Shown here piece by piece: positions 41,579 to 53,700 of a stretch of 64,000 nt of DNA. Position 1 is the first letter of the stretch; the number at the start of each line of letters is the position of its first letter. The DNA comes from Bufo bufo (lineage: Eukaryota > Chordata > Amphibia > Anura > Bufonidae), in assembly GCF_905171765.1 (NCBI RefSeq), contig NC_053392.1, positions 403,359,399-403,423,398 of the forward strand, read 5' to 3'. A program made the translations under genes and the position numbers. Below the pieces are notes generated by a model that saw only the letters and a program-made list of their open reading frames with translations, had not been told where the DNA came from and ran no database searches.

Positions 41579-42030
41579 CTTAATTTGTATAGCCTTGGAA
41601 AAAGGGGGATATGATCAAAACCTTTAGGCCACTAGACTTTGTGGAATACATGTGGTTCTTTCCGTGCGGATTCCTGTGCAAAAAAAACCACTGCATATTA
41701 CAGTACCAGCAAAGTGTATGAGAATATACAAATCTCAACTTTGCAGATTTTTTTCCATGCAGAACTTGACCTGCCACTCTGATCTCAAAATAAATAGCAT
41801 GTCAATCATGTTTGTGGTTTTAGCTGTGGATTTTACCCTTTTAAATGGAATGGTGAGGTCTGTGGCAAAATCAAGTCTGCAACAAAATCCACAATTAGAC
41901 ATTGCATATTTTGGTGTGTATATCCTGCAGAAATGCACATAATTCAACACGGAAATTCTGACAAGCAGATGTTGTTGGGAAATCTACAGTGGGAATTTAA
42001 ACAATCCTGAGATAAACACGTGACTATCCT
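41579..42030. other. Unassigned stretch
   Basis: No gene or repeat recognised; frames of 60-96 codons here have no domain and overlap on both strands. Confidence 0.4.
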
Positions 42031-42039
42031 ATAAGATAA

Positions 42040-42118
42040 GTAATAATATAAGGGGGTAGACTAGTTGGACCTTGTGGTCTTTTTCTTGCTGTCAATCTTC
42101 TATGTTTCTATGTTTTTA
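42040..42118 (+). mobile_element. LINE 3' end fragment, second subfamily
   Basis: GGGGGTAGACTAGTTGGACCTTGTGGTC with TTTTTCTTGCTGTCAATCTTCTATGTTTCTATG, typical of a CR1/L2-type LINE 3' end related to but distinct from the 57163 end. Confidence 0.65.
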
Positions 42119-43365
42119 CATGACATTTTTTTCAATCTTTTTTCCCACACAGTCTTCCAAAAAAAATTATATGACAGGGGGCACATAAAAATTCAATAAA
42201 AAAAATGCACATCAAAATCAGCTAGAAAAAACCCTTATCAAGTTGGCCATGAACAAAAGTGTGAAGAAACATAATATTGGACACATGAATATAGGTTTTT
42301 GCAGTCCTTTGCTGTTAGCCTTGGGTTATGCTTTTGGAGTGTTCTTAACAAGATGCCCACTCCTATGGAGAGTAGCAACAGTTCTAAAATTTTACATCTT
42401 TAGCAATGTTTTTGTAGCCTAGCTGTATAGGAAAATAAAAACACCTGAAAACAATCATCAAAAAAAATTTTTAAGCTTTCAAAAATGGCCACAGGTATTA
42501 GGAAGCCTAATACAACCTTCAATTGTATCTGTTATACAAAATACACATGTAAACAGTGTATATAAACTGTATACTGTATACTAATATAAACTAGAATAAG
42601 CTTTTAACAAGTAGAAGAATAAGAAGTAAAACATCTGGAGAATGTATACACAATATTGGGCACAGTAAATACTTGCTAGGAAAAGAAAACCAGTTTTAAA
42701 CAATAGCAGGAAAATTAATTTTCATTTTGAGAGGCAGTGTCTAAACAATTTCTTGCCTATCCTGCCATATAGCTATTCTAAAAGCTTTCAGCAATTCTAG
42801 TGAAATGTATTAAAATCAATAGCAATTTATCCTCTTTTTAGACCCCAAGCAACAAAAGTAAATAATACTGTCACCTCAAGTGTGCCTGCAGAACATGGTC
42901 ACAAAACAGTCTTGCCACTATAATACAACTCTCTGCGGCTCTAGATCTATGCCAGCTTTGCTGATTGTATTGGCTTTCATCAGGGACAAATATTTCAGAA
43001 GTATTCACAAATAGGTCAAGTTCCATGCTGCGGCACAAGCTATAAATTTACAAGCTCAAAATTAAAGGAATTTTTCAGTTTACTGAGCAGAATTTTAAAC
43101 TAAAAAATAAAAATCACATAAGCTGCCAAAGTAGAAATACACTTAGAAATATCAGTTTTAAAAATGTTACATTTCTTTGAAACTTAACATTAGAAAACAA
43201 CACATAGAAAAACCTATTTAATTTGAACACTTAGATATATTAGTTTTAAAAAATGTTGTTTTGTTTAAAGGTGTAATGTTAAGTGAGTAAATGATTAATG
43301 AATCATTTTCAATATGGTGTTAGACTTTGTTTACACCCAGCAGATTTGTTGCAAGAAGTTCTATG
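42119..43365. other. Intergenic AT-rich DNA
   Basis: About 1.25 kb in which I see no gene, tandem repeat or known element. It may be old single-copy sequence or decayed repeat. Confidence 0.45.
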
Positions 43366-44025
43366 ACTATCACGTCTGAGATGGCAGGTAACAGATGCGT
43401 GGCACAGAGGGGAAGGAAGAGGAGTACCCTTCCACTAGGGAGAGGGAGGAGTGGTGACCCCTAACTCACCTGGTACTGGCACCTGGCTGCCCCGACGTCC
43501 CTAGATGGGCTGCTAACCCGTACGCTGATCACGTGCCTTGTCCCTGGCTTACCCTGAAATAAACCCTAGGTAGTGAACAGTGCTGTGGGGGCACTAGTCC
43601 TCATCAGTGACACCTAGTGTAGCAACAGGGAAAAGACAAACAACACAAACACCACAAACAGTCCCCAAATGGAGACAACAACAGAAGTGAACCAGAGATC
43701 CAACGGCTCCACAGCAACAGTTGTCCACCTGAGGTCAGAATGGAATATCTGGAAGGAAGGTCTATATATGGCAACAAGGGAAGCAAAAGGGATAATATAT
43801 AATAGCTGGGAGTGGCTGACAGAGAACAGCTGAAAGGAAAAGCTACAGATTCCAAAGCTGGACAAAAAGAATCGCAAACCTAAGCAGGAAAACCTGGACT
43901 GGAATCTATTCTCACCATTAGGTCATGGAGCGATTCCTTGAGAAACTGAGCGTGTAGCCACCTGCTGCGACCTTCTGACCCCAGGCACTACATGGTCAGC
44001 GATAGGTCGTGACACCCTTGTGACA
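43366..44025 (-). repeat. 3' LTR of Gypsy 2
   Basis: On the minus strand starts TGTCACAAGGGTGTCACGACC right after the pol end (GTACTGTGGGTAC). The outer end near 43366 (plus strand TGACTATCACGTCTGAG) is a guess from TG..CA rules, with no second LTR in the window to compare. Confidence 0.6.
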
Positions 44026-44652
44026 GTACCCACAGTACCTTTCTACGAGGGGCCACTGGACACTCAGGACCAGGTTTCTCCGGATGAAAAATGTGGAAAG
44101 AACGAATTAATCTTCTGGCGTTTACTTCCGAAGCTGGACCATAACCACTCCAATGAACCAGATATTGAAGGGAACGACGGACGAAACAAGAATCTAAAAT
44201 TCTTGCCGCCTCAAACTCCAAATTGCCATTGACAATTATTGGAGGGGGCGGTAAAGGAGATGGTTCCGGAGGTGCAACATACTTTTTGAGTAATGATTTT
44301 CAACGTTTGAGGAACCAATCAACCTAGGACCCAATTTCCAAGAGGGAACCTTTAAGTTAATATTCCTAGTCGACAACCACACATAGTCATTCACCCCTAG
44401 GTCCGTACCTGGCGAATGGTTTTTTATCAGCCATATGTTTATATCTGTCTTCCATATTTTTCAAGTTGCTTTTAACCTTTCGCCATACAGGAGAGAATGA
44501 TGACGTAAACCATTCTCCCTCAGGGATCCCAGAATGCTCCCCCTCACTGAAAGTGCAAACTTGTGGATGAAAACCATATGCACCAAAAAAAAAGTGACTT
44601 ACCAGTTGATTCTTGATGGCGATTGTTTATAGCAAACCTGCTAAAGGTAAGT
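44026..44652 (-). pseudogene. Gypsy 2 integrase C-terminus and chromodomain
   Basis: From high to low coordinate, in shifting frames: FFGAYGFHPQVCTFSE (integrase linker, about 44530-44600), WRKVKSNLKN, YKHMADKKP, then a damaged GPCEI region and the chromodomain FEAARILDSCFVRRSLQYLVHWSGYGP (about 44120-44220), ending RSFHIFHPEKPGPECP before the LTR. The codon phase is broken at several points. The upstream integrase core is at 62531-63000. Confidence 0.8.
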
Positions 44653-44660
44653 AAGATGAC

Positions 44661-44985
44661 TAGGGATGAGCGAACCCGAACTGTATAGTTCGGGTTCGTA
44701 CCGAATTTTGGGGTGTCCGTGACACGGACCCGAACCCGAACATTTTCGTAAAAGTTCGGGTTCGGTGTTCGGCGCTTTCTTGGCGCTTTTTGAAAGGCTG
44801 TAAAGCAGCCAATCGACCAGCTTCATACTACTTGCCCCAAGAGGCCATCACAGCCATGCCTACTATTGGCATGGCTGTGATTGGCCAGTGCAGCATGTGA
44901 CCCAGCCTCTATTTAAGCTGGAGTCACGTAGCGCCGCACGTCACTCTGCTATGATCAGTGTAGGGAGAGGTTGCAGCTGCTGTTA
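44661..44985 (+). promoter_or_regulatory. hAT C left terminus and promoter-like region
   Basis: Terminal GTTCGGGTTCG/CGAACCCGAAC palindromes (44670-44775) are followed by a region with GGCATGGCTGTGATTGGCC, an inverted CCAAT, then CTATTTAAGCTGGAG (TATA-like at 44909-44917) and CGCCGCACGTCACTCTG. The arrangement matches hAT B and F on the other strand. Interrupted at 44985 by the LINE. Confidence 0.65.
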
Positions 44986-46770
44986 CATAGCATTAAACCT
45001 AACCTAATACAAGTTGGTGAGGCCAACATAGAGTCAGTTTGGGTTACGTTGCAGTTTGCTAACCATGCAGTAACTCGTGTAGGTGTGATATATAGACCAC
45101 CTGGTCAAGTTAAAGAACTAGATGATCTACTAGTTGAAGAAATAGCTAAAATGACAATGAAAGGAGAAGTTATCATTATGGGAGATTTCAATCTTCCAGA
45201 TATAAACTGGAAAACCAAAATAGCAAGTTCTACCAGGAGTACAGATATTCTAAATTCCCTACTGGGGTTATCTCTACAACAAGTGGTTGAGGAGCCAACC
45301 CGGAGGGAGGCCATTTTGGATTTGGTATTCACAAATGGGGATTCGGTATATGATGTCATTGTAGGCAAAACCTTGGGATCTAGTGATCACCAGTCAGTGT
45401 GGTTTAATATAAGAACTGTGAAAGAGTCCCACCACACAAAAACAAAAGTTTTAGATTTTAGAAAAACAGACTTTTCAAAAATTAAATTAGTCATAAATGA
45501 GTCCTTATCAGACTGGAACGGATTACATGGAGTCCAGGAGAAATGGGACTACTTAAAAGGTGCATTATTGAAGGCAACAGAAAATTGCATTAGACTTGTC
45601 AGTAAAAGCAAAAAAAGGAAGAGACCACTGTGGTACTCAGCAGAAGTGGCCCAAATCATTAAAAATAAAAAGCTAGCATTTTGTAATTATAAAAAAACCC
45701 AGAGCAATGAAGATAAGGAAATCTACAAGATTAGGCAGAAAGAGGCCAAGCAAGTTATAAGAACTTCTAAAGCGCAGGCAGAAGAAAAACTAGCTCAGTC
45801 TATGAAAAAAGGGGATAAGACATTCTTCAGATATATAAATGAAAAAAGGAAATTAAAACAAGGAATAACTAAATTAAAAACAAAGGACGGAAGGTATGTA
45901 GAAGAGAATAAAGGGCTAGCCGACTGCCTTAATGAATACTTCTGTTCAGTTTTTACAAAAGAAAAAGGAGAAGGACCTCCACTAGAAAGGATGACTAATA
46001 AATCGTTTGATGCATGTATCTTTACAGAGGAAGATGTTCTAAGTTTGCTGTCTAAAGTGAAGATAAATAAGTCACAGGGGCCTGATGAGATACACCCAAA
46101 ATTATTAAAAGAGCTTAGTGGTGAGCTGGCAAAACCGTTAACAGATTTATTTAACCAATCATTAGTAACAGGAGTCGTCCCGGAAGATTGGAAATTGGCA
46201 AATGTCGTGCCCATTCACAAGAAAGGTAGTAGGGAGGAATCGAGCAACTATAGACCAGTGAGTCTGACATCAATAGTAGGCAAATTAATGGAAACCCTAT
46301 TAAAGGATAGGATTGTGGAACATCTAAAATCCCATGGATTGCAAGATGAAAAACAACATGGGTTTACTTCAGGGAGATCATGTCAAACAAATCTTATAGA
46401 TTTTTTTGACTGGGTGACTAAAATAATAGACGGTGGAGGTGCAGTAGACATCGCATATCTAGATTTTAGTAAGGCTTTTGACACTGTCCCACATAGAAGA
46501 CTTATCAATAAACTGCAGTCATTGAGCATGGACTCCCATATTGTTGAGTGGATTAGGCAGTGGCTGAGTGACAGACAGCAGAGGGTTGTAGTCAATGGAG
46601 AACATTCAAAACAAGGTCATGTTACCAGTGGGGTTCCACAGGGATCTGTACTGGGACCAATTTTGTTTAATATCTTCATAAGTGATATTGCAAAAGGCCT
46701 CGATGGTAAGGTTTGTCTTTTTGCTGATGACACAAAGATATGTAACAGGGTTGATGTTCCTGGAGGGAAA
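44986..46770 (+). CDS. LINE pol: endonuclease and reverse transcriptase, first part
   Basis: Unbroken frame (phase of 44971) with an apurinic-type endonuclease and RT. Seen in order: VGVIYRPPG, MGDFNLPDINW (GDFN, about 45181), ILDLVFTN, GSSDHQSVWF (the catalytic SDH box), RT: SQGPDEIHPKLLKEL, NYRPVSLTSIVGKLMETLL, QHGFTSGRSCQTNL, IAYLDFSKAFDTVPHRRL, SGVPQGSVLGPILFNIF and LFADDTKIC (FADD at about 46719-46730). The N-terminal part of the endonuclease is missing (5' truncation), so the frame has no native start. It stops being LINE at GGK, where hAT D begins, and continues in phase at 56320. The clean frame implies a young insertion. Partial, not functional. Confidence 0.9.
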
Positions 46771-47219
46771 TAGAGATGGCCCGAACTATCCGACGGCGAA
46801 CAGTTCCCGGCGAACATAGCTTGTTCGCGTTCGCCTCTGCCGGGCGAACACATGCGATGTTCGGTCCGCCCCCTATACATCATCATTGAGCAAACTTTGA
46901 CCCTGTACCTCACAGTCAGCAGACACATTCCAGCCAATCAGCAGCATACCCTCCCTCCCAGACCCTCCCACCTCCTGCACAGCATCCATTTTAGATTCAT
47001 TCTGAAGCTGCAGTCTTAGTGAGAGGAGGGAGACTGTAACTGCTGCTGATTTAATTGGGAAATCGATAGCTAGGCTAGTGAATTCAGTGTCCACTCCAGT
47101 CCTGAAAGACTCATCTGATCTCTGCTGTAAGGACAGCGTCCTGACAGCACCCCAAAAAGCCCTTTTTAGGGCTGCAACATTAGTCTGCTTTTTTTTTTTC
47201 CTTTATATACATATTGCAG
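46771..47219 (+). promoter_or_regulatory. hAT D left terminus and promoter-proximal region
   Basis: GTTCGC/GCGAAC-rich terminus (46771-46865) then a stretch shared with hAT E, with CCAGCCAATCAGCAGCATACCC (CCAAT box), GAGGAGGGAGACTGTAACTGCTGC and GCCCTAAAAAGGGC-like palindromic CCCTTTTTAGGGC (47159-47171). No clear TATA box. Confidence 0.5.
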
Positions 47220-50200
47220 TTGCCTGGCCTGCCTGTGTGTGAGGAGCTGCAGGCCCACAGACTGTAGTGTGCCCACTGCCAGTGCTCACCCCTGTCATTC
47301 CGTGTGGCACAGGACTTTGCTTAAAAAAAGGCACTTAATTTTTACACTTTAATCTAAGGTTAGTTGCCTGCCAGTGTGTGTCAGGCTGACTTCCACTGAC
47401 TGTAGTGTGCCCACTGCCAGTGCCCACCACTCATACCGGCTGGCACAGGACTTTGCATAAAAAAGGCATTTAATTTTTACACTTTAGTGTAATTTCAGCT
47501 GCTTGCCTGCTGCTAGTGTGTGTCAGGCCGACTTCAACTGACTGTAGTGTGCCCACTGCCAGTGCCCACCCCTGTCATCCCGTGTGGCACAGGACTTTGC
47601 TTAAAAAAAAGGCACTTCATTTTTACACTTTAATCTAAGGTTAGTTGCCTGCCAGTGTGTGTCAGGCCGACTTCAACTGACTGTAGTGTGCCCACTGCCA
47701 GTGCCCACCCCTGTCATCCCGAGTGGCACAGGACTTTGCTTAAAAAATAGGCACTTAATTTTTACACTTTAATCTAAGGTTAGTTGCCTGCCAGTGTGTG
47801 TCAGGCTGACTTCCACTGACTGTAGTGTGCCCACTGCCAGTGCCCACCACTCATACCGGCTGGCACAGGACTTTGCTTAAAAAAGGCATTTAATTTTTAC
47901 ACTTTAATGTAATTTCAGCTGCTTGCCTGCTGCTAGTGTGTGTCAGGCCGACTTCAACTGACTGTAGTGTGCCCACTGCCAGTGCCCACCCCTGTCATAC
48001 CGAGTGGCACAGGACTTTGCTTAAAAAATAGGCACTTAATTTTTACACTTTAATCTAAGGTTAGTTGCCTGCCAGTGTGTGTCAGGCTGACTTCCACTGA
48101 CTGTAGTGTGCCCACTGCCAGTGCCCACCACTCATACCGGCTGGCACAGGACTTTGCTTAAAAAAGGCATTTAATTTTTACACTTTAATGTAATTTCAGC
48201 TGCTTGCCTGCTGCTAGTGTGTGTCAGGCCGACTTCAACTGACTGTAGTGTGCCCACTGCCAGTGCCCACCCCTGTCATACCGAGTGGCACAGGACTTTG
48301 CTTAAAAAATAGGCACTTAATTTTTACACTTTAATCTAAGGTTAGTTGCCTGCCAGTGTGTGTCAGGCTGACTTCCACTGACTGTAGTGTGCCCACTGCC
48401 AGTGCCCACCACTCATACCGGCTGGCACAGGACTTTGCTTAAAAAAGGCATTTAATTTTTACACTTTAATGTAATTTCAGCTGCTTGCCTGCTGCTAGTG
48501 TGTGTCAGGCCGACTTCAACTGACTGTAGTGTGCCCACTGCCAGTGCCCACCCCTGTCATACCGAGTGGCACAGGACTTTGCTTAAAAAATAGGCACTTA
48601 ATTTTTACACTTTAATCTAAGGTTAGTTGCCTGCCAGTGTGTGTCAGGCTGACTTCCACTGACTGTAGTGTGCCCACTGCCAGTGCCCACCACTCATACC
48701 GGCTGGCACTGGACTTTGCTTAAAAAAGGCATTTAATTTTTACACTTTAATGTAATTTCAGCTGCTTGCCTGCTGCTAGTGTGTGTCAGGCCGACTTCAA
48801 CTGACTGTAGTGTGCCCACTGCCAGTGCCCACCCCTGTCATACCGAGTGGCACAGGACTTTGCTTAAAAAATAGGCACTTAATTTTTACACTTTAATCTA
48901 AGGTTAGTTGCCTGCCAGTGTGTGTCAGGCTGACTTCCACTGACTGTAGTGTGCCCACTGCCAGTGCCCACCACTCATACCGGCTGGCACAGGACTTTGC
49001 ATAAAAAAGGCATTTAATTTTTACACTTTAGTGTAATTTCAGCTGCTTGCCTGCTGCTAGTGTGTGTCAGGCCGACTTCAACTGACTGTAGTGTGCCCAC
49101 TGCCAGTGCCAACCACTGATACCGGGTGGCACAGTAGCTTGCCGATAAATAAGGCATTTAATTTTTAGACAGTAGTCTAAATTCAGTTGCTTGCCTGCTG
49201 CCAGTGTGTGTCAGGCCCGCTTCCACTGACTGTAGTGTGCCCACTGCCAGTGCCAACCACTGATACCGGGTGGCACAGTAGCTTGCCGATAAATAAGGCA
49301 TTTAATTTTTAGACAGTAGTCTAAATTCAGTTGCTTGCCTGCTGCCAGTGTGTGTCAGGCCCTCTTCCACTGACTGTAGTGTGCCCACTGCCAGTGCCAA
49401 CCACTCATACCGGGTGGCACAGTAGCTTGCCGATAAATAAGGCATTTAATTTTTACACTTTAGTGTAATTTCAGTTGCTTGCCTGCTGCCAGTGTGTGTC
49501 AGGCCCGCTTCCACTGACTGTAGTGTGCCCACTGCCAGTGCCAACCACTGATACCGGGTGGCACAGTAGCTTGCCGATAAATAAGGCATTTAATTTTTAG
49601 ACAGTAGTCTAAATTCAGTTGCTTGCCTGCTGCCAGTCAGTGTGTCAGGCCCTCTTCCACTGACTGTAGTGTGCCCACTGCCAGTGCCAACCACTCATAC
49701 CGGGTGGCACAGTAGCTTGCCGATAAATAAGGCATTTAATTTTTACACTTTAGTGTAATTTCAGTTGCTTGCCTGCTGCCAGTGTGTGTCAGGCCCGCTT
49801 CTACTGACTGTAGTGTGCCCACTGCCAGTGCCAACCACTGATACCGGGTGGCACAGTAGCTTGCCGATAAATAAGGCATTTAATTTTTACACTTTAGTGT
49901 AATTTCAGTTGCTTGCCTGCTGCCAGTGTGTGTCAGGCCCGCTTCCACTGACTGTAGTGTGCCCACTGCCAGTGCCAACCACTGATACCGGGTGGCACAG
50001 TAGCTTGCCGATAAATAAGGCATTTAATTTTTAGACAGTAGTCTAAATTCAGTTGCTTGCCTGCTGCCAGTCAGTGTGTCAGGCCCTCTTCCACTGACTG
50101 TAGTGTGCCCACTGCCAGTGCCAACCACTCATACCGGGTGGCACAGTAGCTTGCCGATAAATAAGGCATTTAATTTTTACACTTTAGTGTAATTTCAGTT

Positions 50201-50740
50201 GCTTGCCTGCTGCCAGTGTGTGTCAGGCCCGCTTCTACTGACTGTAGTGTGCCCACTGCCAGTGCCAACCACTGATACCGGGTGGCACAGTAGCTTGCCG
50301 ATAAATAAGGCATTTAATTTTTAGACAGTAGTCTAAATTCAGTTGCTTGCCTGCTGCCAGTGTGTGTCAGGCCCGCTTCCACTGACTGTAGTGTGCCCAC
50401 TGCCAGTGCCAACCACTGATACCGGGTGGCACAGTAGCTTGTCGATAAATAAGGCATTTAATTTTTACACTTTAGTGTAATTTCAGTTGCTTGCCTGCTG
50501 CCAGTGTGTGTCAGGCCCGCTTCCACTGACTGTAGTGTGCCCACTGCCAGTGCCAACCACTGATACCGGGTGGCACAGTAGCTTGCCGATAAATAAGGCA
50601 TTTAATTTTTAGACAGTAGTCTAAATTCAGTTGCTTGCCTGCTGCCAGTGTGTGTCAGGCCCACTTCCACAGACTGTAGTGTGCCCACTGCCAGTGCCAA
50701 CCACTCATACCGGGTGGCACAGTACCTAGCACGCGTAGTA
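47220..50740 (+). repeat. Tandem array of about 25 x 140 bp upstream of the hAT D transposase
   Basis: Every unit contains ACTGTAGTGTGCCCACTGCCAGTGCC, then a GGCACAG block and TTTAATTTTTA(C/G)AC. Two sections are seen. 47220-49100 is a higher-order array in which two unit types alternate (CACCACTCATACCGGCTGGCACAGGAC and CACCCCTGTCATACCGAGTGGCACAGGAC), giving a repeat of about 280 bp. 49100-50740 consists of units with CCGGGTGGCACAGTAGCTTGCCGATAAATAAGG. The last unit ends about 25 bp before the transposase ATG. The related hAT E has only about three such units. Confidence 0.95.
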
Positions 50741-50759
50741 CCACTTATCTAAAAAAAAA

Positions 50760-53700
50760 ATGACAGGCAGAGGCAGGCCACCCCGCAGGGGCCGTCGTGG
50801 TCGTGGTGCTGTGATTTCCACTGTCCCTGGAATAATGCCCAGTTTTCAGAGGCCACGTACCCTGAACCCGAAAAATTCAGAGGACGTAGTTGACTGGCTT
50901 AGACAGGACACCCAATCTTCAACAGCTTCCGCTAAGAACCTTGACGCACCATCCTCCTCCAACTCAGCTTCGGTCACCTGCTCTCAAGTTACCACGCACC
51001 CGCCCGTCGCCACTACCACCACAGCCACCACAGCCGCTTCACTTGATCCGTCAGAGGAGTTATTTACACATCAGTTGGATGCAATTAGTGATGCGCAACC
51101 ATTATTGCCAGATGATGTAGATTACGGGGATATGTCTCAGTCAGGCAGGATTACACACATGGACGTACAGTGTGATGATGATGATGTTGTACCCGCTGCT
51201 GCTTCCTTTGCTGAGGTGTCAGATACAAGTGAAGCGGTTGATGATGACGATGTGTCCACGGATGCCACGTGGGTGCCTGCTCGAAGAGAAGAAGAGGGGG
51301 AAAGTTCTGAAGGGGAGACAGAGAGAATGAGGAGACGAGTTGGAAGCAGGGGGAGGTCGTCGCAAGGAGTTAGTGGCACAGTCAGACAGCATGTATCGGC
51401 ACCTGGGGTCAGCCAGACAGCACGCCAGTCAACGCATGCTGTTGCCACCACTAGAATGCCGTCATTGCAAAGCTCAGCAGTGTGGCATTTTTTTTGTGTG
51501 TCTGCCTCTGATAAAAGCAATGCCATTTGCAACCTGTGCCAAAAGAAACTGAGTCGTGGGAAGTCCAACACCCACCTTGGTACAACTGCTTTGCGAAGGC
51601 ACATGATCTCACATCACAAACGCCTATGGGATCAACACATGAGTACAAGCAGCACACAAACTCAAAGCCACCATGCTCCTCCTGGTCCTGCATCTTCAGC
51701 CACGTCAACCACTGCTGTCCTCCCTGCCCCCTCTCAACCACCCGCCACTCCATCTCTCACCTTCAGCAGTTCCTGCTCATCTGCCCACAGTCAGGTGTCT
51801 GTCAAGGACATGTTTGAGCATAAGAAGCCAATGTCACAAAGTCACCCCCTTGCCCGGCGACTGACAGCTGGCTTGACGGAACTCTTAGCCCGCCAGCTTT
51901 TACCATACCAGCTGGTAGAGTCTGAGGCCTTCAAAAAATTTGTCGCTATTGGGACACCACAGTGGAAGGTACCCGGACGAAATTTTTTTTCAAAAAAGGC
52001 AATCCCAAACCTCTACCATGTCATTGAAAAGGAAGTCATGGCATCTCTGGCATACAGTGTTGGGGCAAGGGTCCATCTGACCACTGATACCTGGTCTGCA
52101 AAGCACGGTCAGGGCAGGTATATCACGTATACTGCGCATTGGGTCAACCTGCTGACGGCTGACAAGCATGGAATGCGTGGCTCTGCAGCGGAGTTGGTGA
52201 CACCACCACGACTTGCAGGCAGACCTACTGCCACCTCCTCTACTCCTACTCCATCCTCTTTAATTTCCTCCTCGGCTGAGTCCTCTTCTGCTGCGGCGTC
52301 TGGCTGCACATCAACTGATTCCCCCCAGCTCCCCAGGGGCTATTCCACATCCCGGATACGACAGTGTAACGCTATCTTGGGGTTGACTTGCCTGAAAGCA
52401 GAGAGCCACACAGGACCAGCACTCCTGTCCGCCCTGAACGCACAGGTGGATCAGTGGCTGACCCCGCACCAACTGGAGATCGGCAAAGTGGTGTGTGACA
52501 ATGGAAGCAATCTGTTGGCGGCATTAAATTTGGGCAAGTTGTCACATGTGCCGTGCATGGCACATGTGTTGAATCTCATCGTACAACGTTTTGTGTCTAA
52601 GTACCCAGGCTTACAGGACGTCCTCAAGCAGGCCAGGAAGGTGTGTGGCCATTTCAGGCGTTCCTACACGGCCATGGCGCACTTTTCCGATATTCAGCGG
52701 CGAAACAACATGCCAGTGAGGCGCTTGATATGCGACAGCCCGACACGTTGGAATTCAACACTCCTAATGTTCGACCGCCTGCTCCAACAAGAAAAAGCCG
52801 TCAACGAGTATTTGTATGACCGGGGTGCTAGGACAGCCTCTGCGGAGCTGGGAATCTTTTTGCCACGTTACTGGACACTCATGCGCAATGCCTGTAGGCT
52901 TATGCGTCCTTTTGAGGAGGTGACAAACCTAGTCAGTCGCACCGAAGGCACCATCAGCGACCTCATCCCATTTGTTTTCTTCCTGGAGCGTGCCCTGCGA
53001 AGAGTTCTGGATCAGGCTGTAGATGAGCGTGAAGAGGAAGAGGAAGAGTTGTGGTCACCATCACCACCAGAAACAGCCTTGTCATCATCGCTTGCCGGAC
53101 CTGCAGCAACGCTGGAAGAGGAGTATGAGGAAGAGGAGTCAGAGGAGGAATGTGGCGGCTTTGAGGAGGAGGAAGACCAACCACAGCAGGCACCCCAGGG
53201 TGCTCGTTGTTGTCACCTATCTGGGACCCATGGTGTTGTACGTGGCTGGGGGGAAGAACAGACCGTCAATGACATCAGTGAGGACGAGGAACGGGAAATG
53301 AGAAGCTCTGCATCCAACCTTGTTCAAATGGGGTCTTTCATGCTGTCATGTCTGTTGAGGGACCCACGTATAAAAAGGATAAAGGAGAACGATCTGTACT
53401 GGGTGACCACGCTACTAGACCCCCGGTATAAGCAGAAAGTGGCAGAAATGTTACAAAATTACCGAAAGTCGGAAAGGATGCAGCAGTTCAAAACCAAACT
53501 AAAAAATATGCTTTACACAGCTTATAAGGGAGATGTCACAGCACAACAGGAATCTAACAGGGGAAGAGGTGAGTGTAATCCTCCTCCTACCACGGCGGCA
53601 AGGACTGGACGATTTACAGATGTGTTGTTGATGGAGGACATGCGGAGCTTTTTCAGTCCTACTCATCGCCACAGCCCTTCGGGATCCAGCCTTAGAGAAC

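Larger units (their letters stand above)
43366..44660 (-). mobile_element. Ty3/Gypsy retrotransposon 2, left part
   Basis: 3' LTR (about 43366-44025) and the end of pol (44026-44660). The rest of the element resumes at 62531 beyond hAT C. TSD of hAT C, AAGATGAC, lies at 44653-44660. Confidence 0.88.

Noticed and set aside
41579..41950. Possible host exon frames of 65-96 codons
   Set aside because: Frames occur on both strands over the same bases, have no domain and no visible splice context that I could defend.
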